Below, in pieces: positions 15,601-17,544 of a DNA stretch of 17,544 nucleotides. Numbering within the stretch: position 1 is the stretch's first letter; each line of letters starts with the position of its first letter. The stretch is from an uncultured Prevotellaceae bacterium (lineage in GTDB: Bacteria > Bacteroidota > Bacteroidia > Bacteroidales > Muribaculaceae). The DNA is taken from positions 1-17,544 of the forward strand of contig CALGGO010000063.1 in assembly GCA_937916085.1 (NCBI GenBank), in the 5' to 3' direction. The position numbers and the translations under genes were made by a program. Below the pieces are notes generated by a model. That model was given only the letters and a program-made list of their open reading frames with translations, ran no database searches and had not been told where the DNA came from.

Positions 15601-17254
15601 TCAACGCATTAGCAGGGTACTTGTTGGTGAGGTTCAACTTGGCGAAGTTCACGTTCTTGGCTATCACGTCAAGGGCGTAGGAGGAATTTGCGCCGTCGAG
15701 GGTGAGGTCGCCTTTGAGGTCAACCATTCCGTTGGGATCGTTGATGGCGACCGTGCCACTGTAGTTGTTGTGGTCCACATCAACATCGGCAGTGATATTG
15801 TGATAGCGATAGCCCTTCAGGTCAATGTGGTCAACCTTGCCGTCAATGTGTCCAACAATGTTCTTGTCGGCAAGCAGCGAGGCATCCACATCGACATCCA
15901 TCGCTACCATGCCCAGCAGGTCCTCCTTGCTCAGCGCGCGACCCAAGTTGAATCCTCCAGAGCTCACATGGGCATCTACATTCTTGACATTGCCATCATT
16001 AACATAGGCTCCCTTCACTGCCACGTCGCCCAAATCGGTGTCAAGCTTGGCATCGGCAGTAAGGTTTGAGGGGGTGCCATTAGCGTTACCCACCAGGTGT
16101 AGTGAGCCGCATTTATCTACAATCTCCTGTGCTTGTGGCGAGAGGTTGGCAAAATTCTGGGTGAGGCGCGCTATTTCGTTGCGCGACGCCTTCAGGTCGA
16201 TGTGGCGCACGTCGAAGTCCATCACCTTGGGGGTGCTGAAGTTGGCAAACTTACCCGCCAAGTCAAGTGTTATATTGCCGTTCTGGGCATTGAGTTTGAG
16301 GTTTTTCACGTCAATCACGTCGCGAGTCGCCACAGCATCGACAGTGAAATGCACAGGATCGACCCATTGCGCCAACTTGGGTTCAAAAGTCTTGAGATCG
16401 GCAGGAGTGACATAATTGTCGGTCATGTCGAGAGTTATGGGCTGTTGCTTAATCTCGTTGACTGCATTGCCAAGTGACGAATAGTGGAAAGTGGCATCGG
16501 CGGGAGCGAGGTGTGTGCCAGGCAGGTCAACCTTTAGGTTGCTGAACGAGGCACTAGTGTCGGTAATCTTGAACAAGCCGCTCAGGTTCTTCACTTCCAG
16601 ACCATTTTTCTCGTTCACCGCCAAGTGCTTGACATCAATCTCAAAATCGTTGTTCTTGATGCGCGGCAATGACACATCAACGGTCAAATCGGTAGCGTGC
16701 AGATGGTTGGGGTCGAACATGCCAGGCGCCTTGTGAGGCTCGTTGAGCACGTCATAGCTGATGTCGCTGTTGCGCACAATGGCGTTCTGGATTTTGATGT
16801 CATAGGGCTTCGGCGGCTTGCCAGGCTTGGACTTGAGTTTGTCGATGATGAACTGCAAGTTAGTGGGGCTGTACTTGTCGGGACGCGTCACATGACCGTG
16901 CAGACCATTTACCTCGGCAAAGGTGAAGACGAGCTTGCGGTTCATCACCAAGTCATAAAGACTGATGCCAGCCCCTAGCTTATCCACATTGATGAGGTCG
17001 CCGTCGTTCTGGTCAGGAATGTTGACACCCGTCAGCACCATCTGGTTGAAGGGCGAGATACTGATGCCGTCGATGGTGACATTGGTGCCGAGGAACTCGC
17101 TCAGCTCGCGCTCTCCCACGGCTTTTATCTTGTTCTGGAAATAAGGCATGCTCACAGCGAGATAAAAGAGACCATACCCCACAACGAGCAACACGACAAT
17201 CGTCATAAATGTCGCCCTGAGGGTTTTATAGGTCCATCTCAAGAAATTCTTCAT
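12620..17254 (-). CDS. tamB: TamB-family translocation/assembly protein (AsmA-like, DUF490)
   Basis: 1544 residues from ATG 17254-17252 (MKNFLRWTYKTLRATF). A longer reading from TTG 17311 is rejected because it places a polar, non-conserved tail before the natural start. One N-terminal membrane anchor (about 14-33, MTIVVLLVVGYGLFYLAV) is followed by ELSEFLGTNVTIDGISISPFN, the AsmA-like start, then a very long beta-rich repeat region, predicted to be a periplasm-spanning groove. The C-terminal DUF490/TamB domain covers roughly the last 450 residues, with LKVKGDITEPELAFDLEFPTLTSDA and SSTISSQLSSILGQISENW near its end and a final strand-rich segment before a charged tail. Known family role: phospholipid transport to, or protein assembly in, the outer membrane, with TamA in proteobacteria. 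No TamA/BamA-like gene lies in the window; the co-translated neighbour is the DUF4421 barrel. Confidence 0.92.
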   Translation of the reverse strand: MKNFLRWTYKTLRATFMTIVVLLVVGYGLFYLAVSMPYFQNKIKAVGERELSEFLGTNVTIDGISISPFNQMVLTGVNIPDQNDGDLINVDKLGAGISLYDLVMNRKLVFTFAEVNGLHGHVTRPDKYSPTNLQFIIDKLKSKPGKPPKPYDIKIQNAIVRNSDISYDVLNEPHKAPGMFDPNHLHATDLTVDVSLPRIKNNDFEIDVKHLAVNEKNGLEVKNLSGLFKITDTSASFSNLKVDLPGTHLAPADATFHYSSLGNAVNEIKQQPITLDMTDNYVTPADLKTFEPKLAQWVDPVHFTVDAVATRDVIDVKNLKLNAQNGNITLDLAGKFANFSTPKVMDFDVRHIDLKASRNEIARLTQNFANLSPQAQEIVDKCGSLHLVGNANGTPSNLTADAKLDTDLGDVAVKGAYVNDGNVKNVDAHVSSGGFNLGRALSKEDLLGMVAMDVDVDASLLADKNIVGHIDGKVDHIDLKGYRYHNITADVDVDHNNYSGTVAINDPNGMVDLKGDLTLDGANSSYALDVIAKNVNFAKLNLTNKYPANALNLNMTASVTGNNISNIAGNVKIDNMSFINSETGKGFHVSNLMVDAGESNGVKRLTIDTDFLHGNLEGQYDFATLVPAVKSIASKCFPQFMSGHTPPSAGNNNFTFNIEVDPNDEFENYISSYVKLPVKLAYKSTIDGYFDEADKELAVDVDMPYLIQGNRLIEGTKVHVGKDSNADNVTMTAQTILPSDKGNLAVNIDANAINDGVDANLNWVLNRPTDYHGNVSLSALLGRDISGKFMTKVDINPTEVVINDGVWNVNEGHFEYRNGVIDVEEISGSRFDQFVKIAGKVSHDPNDMLTVSLNDIRLDYIFETLKINHVTFGGSATGEFQLADLFSKSPRLSTESLHVEDMTYNGAHMGNGDIKSSFDVENTAVKLNCDLTQKNGLHTYINGEIFAADDSLYMEFIANKANVEFMKPFMEAFTDEVHGEVSGRAVLFGNFKTIDLYGDVYADDLSLKIGYTNVTYHCTDSVHIVPGLIAFDNITIRDRDNHTAKLSGYLRHDAFHDPVFNFTVHDAENLLVYDINPAMNPDWYGTIYGSGTAIIAGEPGEVRIGVNMETNENSKFTFVLSDAEEASEYNFITFRDRDKKDEPQVAVVDTVKSYVDELPEEVRSLLTLKRSNKSQQQSLPTRFTIDLQTDITPVAEIVLVMDPVGGDRIRAYGSGNLHLNYNSIDDSFDMFGKYVLEKGSYNFTLQDIIIKDFTIRNGSTISFNGNPYNANLDINAVYSLNANLSDLDASFSTDRDINRTNVPVNALLKVKGDITEPELAFDLEFPTLTSDAYSKVKSVISTDEMMSRQIIYLLALNRFYTPDYMQSQKTNNELTSVASSTISSQLSSILGQISENWQISPNFRSDKGDFSDVEVNLALSSQLLNNRLIFNGNFGYRDNTYNTRNSNFIGDFDLEYLLNRKGTIRLKAYNHFNDQNYYVRDAMTTQGVGVVFKHDFDRLFGKKATPQLAPADTVAPKTVIVPDDNLLIITPRKPEENEEQSSVR

Positions 17255-17366
17255 GCCACAAAAAATTCGTTTTACCACAAGTGTTGGGACAACGCGAGCG
17301 CCATCCACCAAAGTCTCACTGCCAAGTCCTCTCTATGACTAACCAGGAAAAAATTGGTTTAACCTA

Positions 17367-17374
17367 CAAAGTTA
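17367..17374 (-). promoter_or_regulatory. Candidate -7 element for tamB
   Basis: On the minus strand TAACTTTG matches TAnnTTTG, giving a start near 17360 and a leader of about 105 nt. The nearest minus-strand TTTG is only 12 bp upstream instead of 19-21, so the -33 element is poor. The rest of 17255-17442 shows nothing else of note. Confidence 0.4.
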
Positions 17375-17442
17375 GATAGAATTTTCCAAAATACAGCCAT
17401 CACAGCGATAAATTAGCAAAGTTTTTTACACACAAAAACAAC

Positions 17443-17480
17443 AAAAAAACCGCCAAGCACTAATTTCTAAGCACTTAGCG
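17443..17480 (-). terminator. Intrinsic terminator downstream of the tRNA
   Basis: Read on the minus strand, CGCTAAGTGCTTA (17480-17468) pairs with TTAGTGCTTGGCG (17463-17451), including three G-T wobbles and one T-T mismatch, around a 4-nt loop. A run of seven T follows (17449-17443). It should end the tRNA transcript before tamB. Confidence 0.7.
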
Positions 17481-17490
17481 ATTAAAAGCG

Positions 17491-17544
17491 TGGTCCCACT
17501 TGGGCTTGAACCAAGGACTCCCTGATTATGAGTCAGGTGCTCTA
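17491..17544 (-). tRNA. tRNA with CAT anticodon, 3' part (window edge)
   Basis: Read on the minus strand this gives the end of the D-arm (TAGAGC), an anticodon arm CCTGA-CTCATAA-TCAGG with anticodon CAT, a 5-nt variable loop, a T-arm CTTGG-TTCAAGC-CCAAG, the acceptor 3' strand TGGGACC and discriminator A at 17491. CCA is not encoded. About 20 nt of the 5' end lie beyond the window. Elongator tRNA-Met is most likely; tRNA-Ile2 (lysidine at C34) cannot be excluded without the 5' half. Confidence 0.88.

Noticed and set aside
17255..17311. TTG extension of tamB by 19 residues
   Set aside because: ATG 17254 gives the expected short basic N-terminus followed by the membrane anchor; the extension is leader sequence.
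17491..17544. Integration site (att) at the tRNA 3' end
   Set aside because: No duplicate of the tRNA 3' end, integrase or phage gene is seen in the window.

Overview
The window is chromosomal DNA from a member of the Bacteroidales. Muribaculaceae, Prevotellaceae or a close relative is the best guess; the family cannot be fixed from this sequence alone. The evidence is a SusC/SusD pair with satellite surface lipoproteins, Bacteroidetes-type -33/-7 promoters (TTTG and TAnnTTTG), starts mostly without a Shine-Dalgarno sequence, a DUF4421 barrel protein, a TamB homologue, and AT-rich intergenic DNA around coding DNA of moderate GC.

Layout on the + strand: (1) 63-875, a short secreted protein with a cohesin-like domain, an Ig-like (BIG2) domain and one dockerin repeat. 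(2) 876-1744, a gene-free AT-rich region with imperfect inverted repeats, five copies of the octamer TCAAACAA/TTGTTTGA, a 21-bp dyad and a well-formed promoter. (3) 1745-7870, a four-gene operon: SusC transporter, SusD-like lipoprotein, a lipoprotein with an Ig-like N-terminus (DUF5012/BT_2262-like) and a lipid-binding-hydrolase-like (PF12888-type) lipoprotein. A strong intrinsic terminator closes it at 7921-7960. No glycoside hydrolase or regulator gene is present, so the substrate is open; a peptide importer like the Bacteroides BT2261-2264 type is a reasonable hypothesis. (4) 8164-11286, a redox pair: a membrane polyferredoxin that looks like a NapH-NapG fusion, then a Tat-exported aldo/keto reductase lipoprotein carrying two [4Fe-4S] motifs. 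Together they suggest electron transfer from quinol across the inner membrane to a periplasmic or membrane-anchored reductase.

On the - strand: (5) 17254-11412, a TamB homologue followed, with an ATGA start/stop overlap, by a DUF4421 outer-membrane barrel protein. This suggests the two are made together and act in envelope biogenesis. (6) 17491-17544, the 3' part of a tRNA with anticodon CAT, followed by its own terminator.

The least ordinary features are small-scale. Tandem arrays of 7-bp x5 and 9-bp x5 units lie back to back between the two redox genes. An 8-bp x7 array follows the second redox gene. A GC-rich palindrome has been accommodated in frame inside the polyferredoxin gene, just before its last membrane segment.
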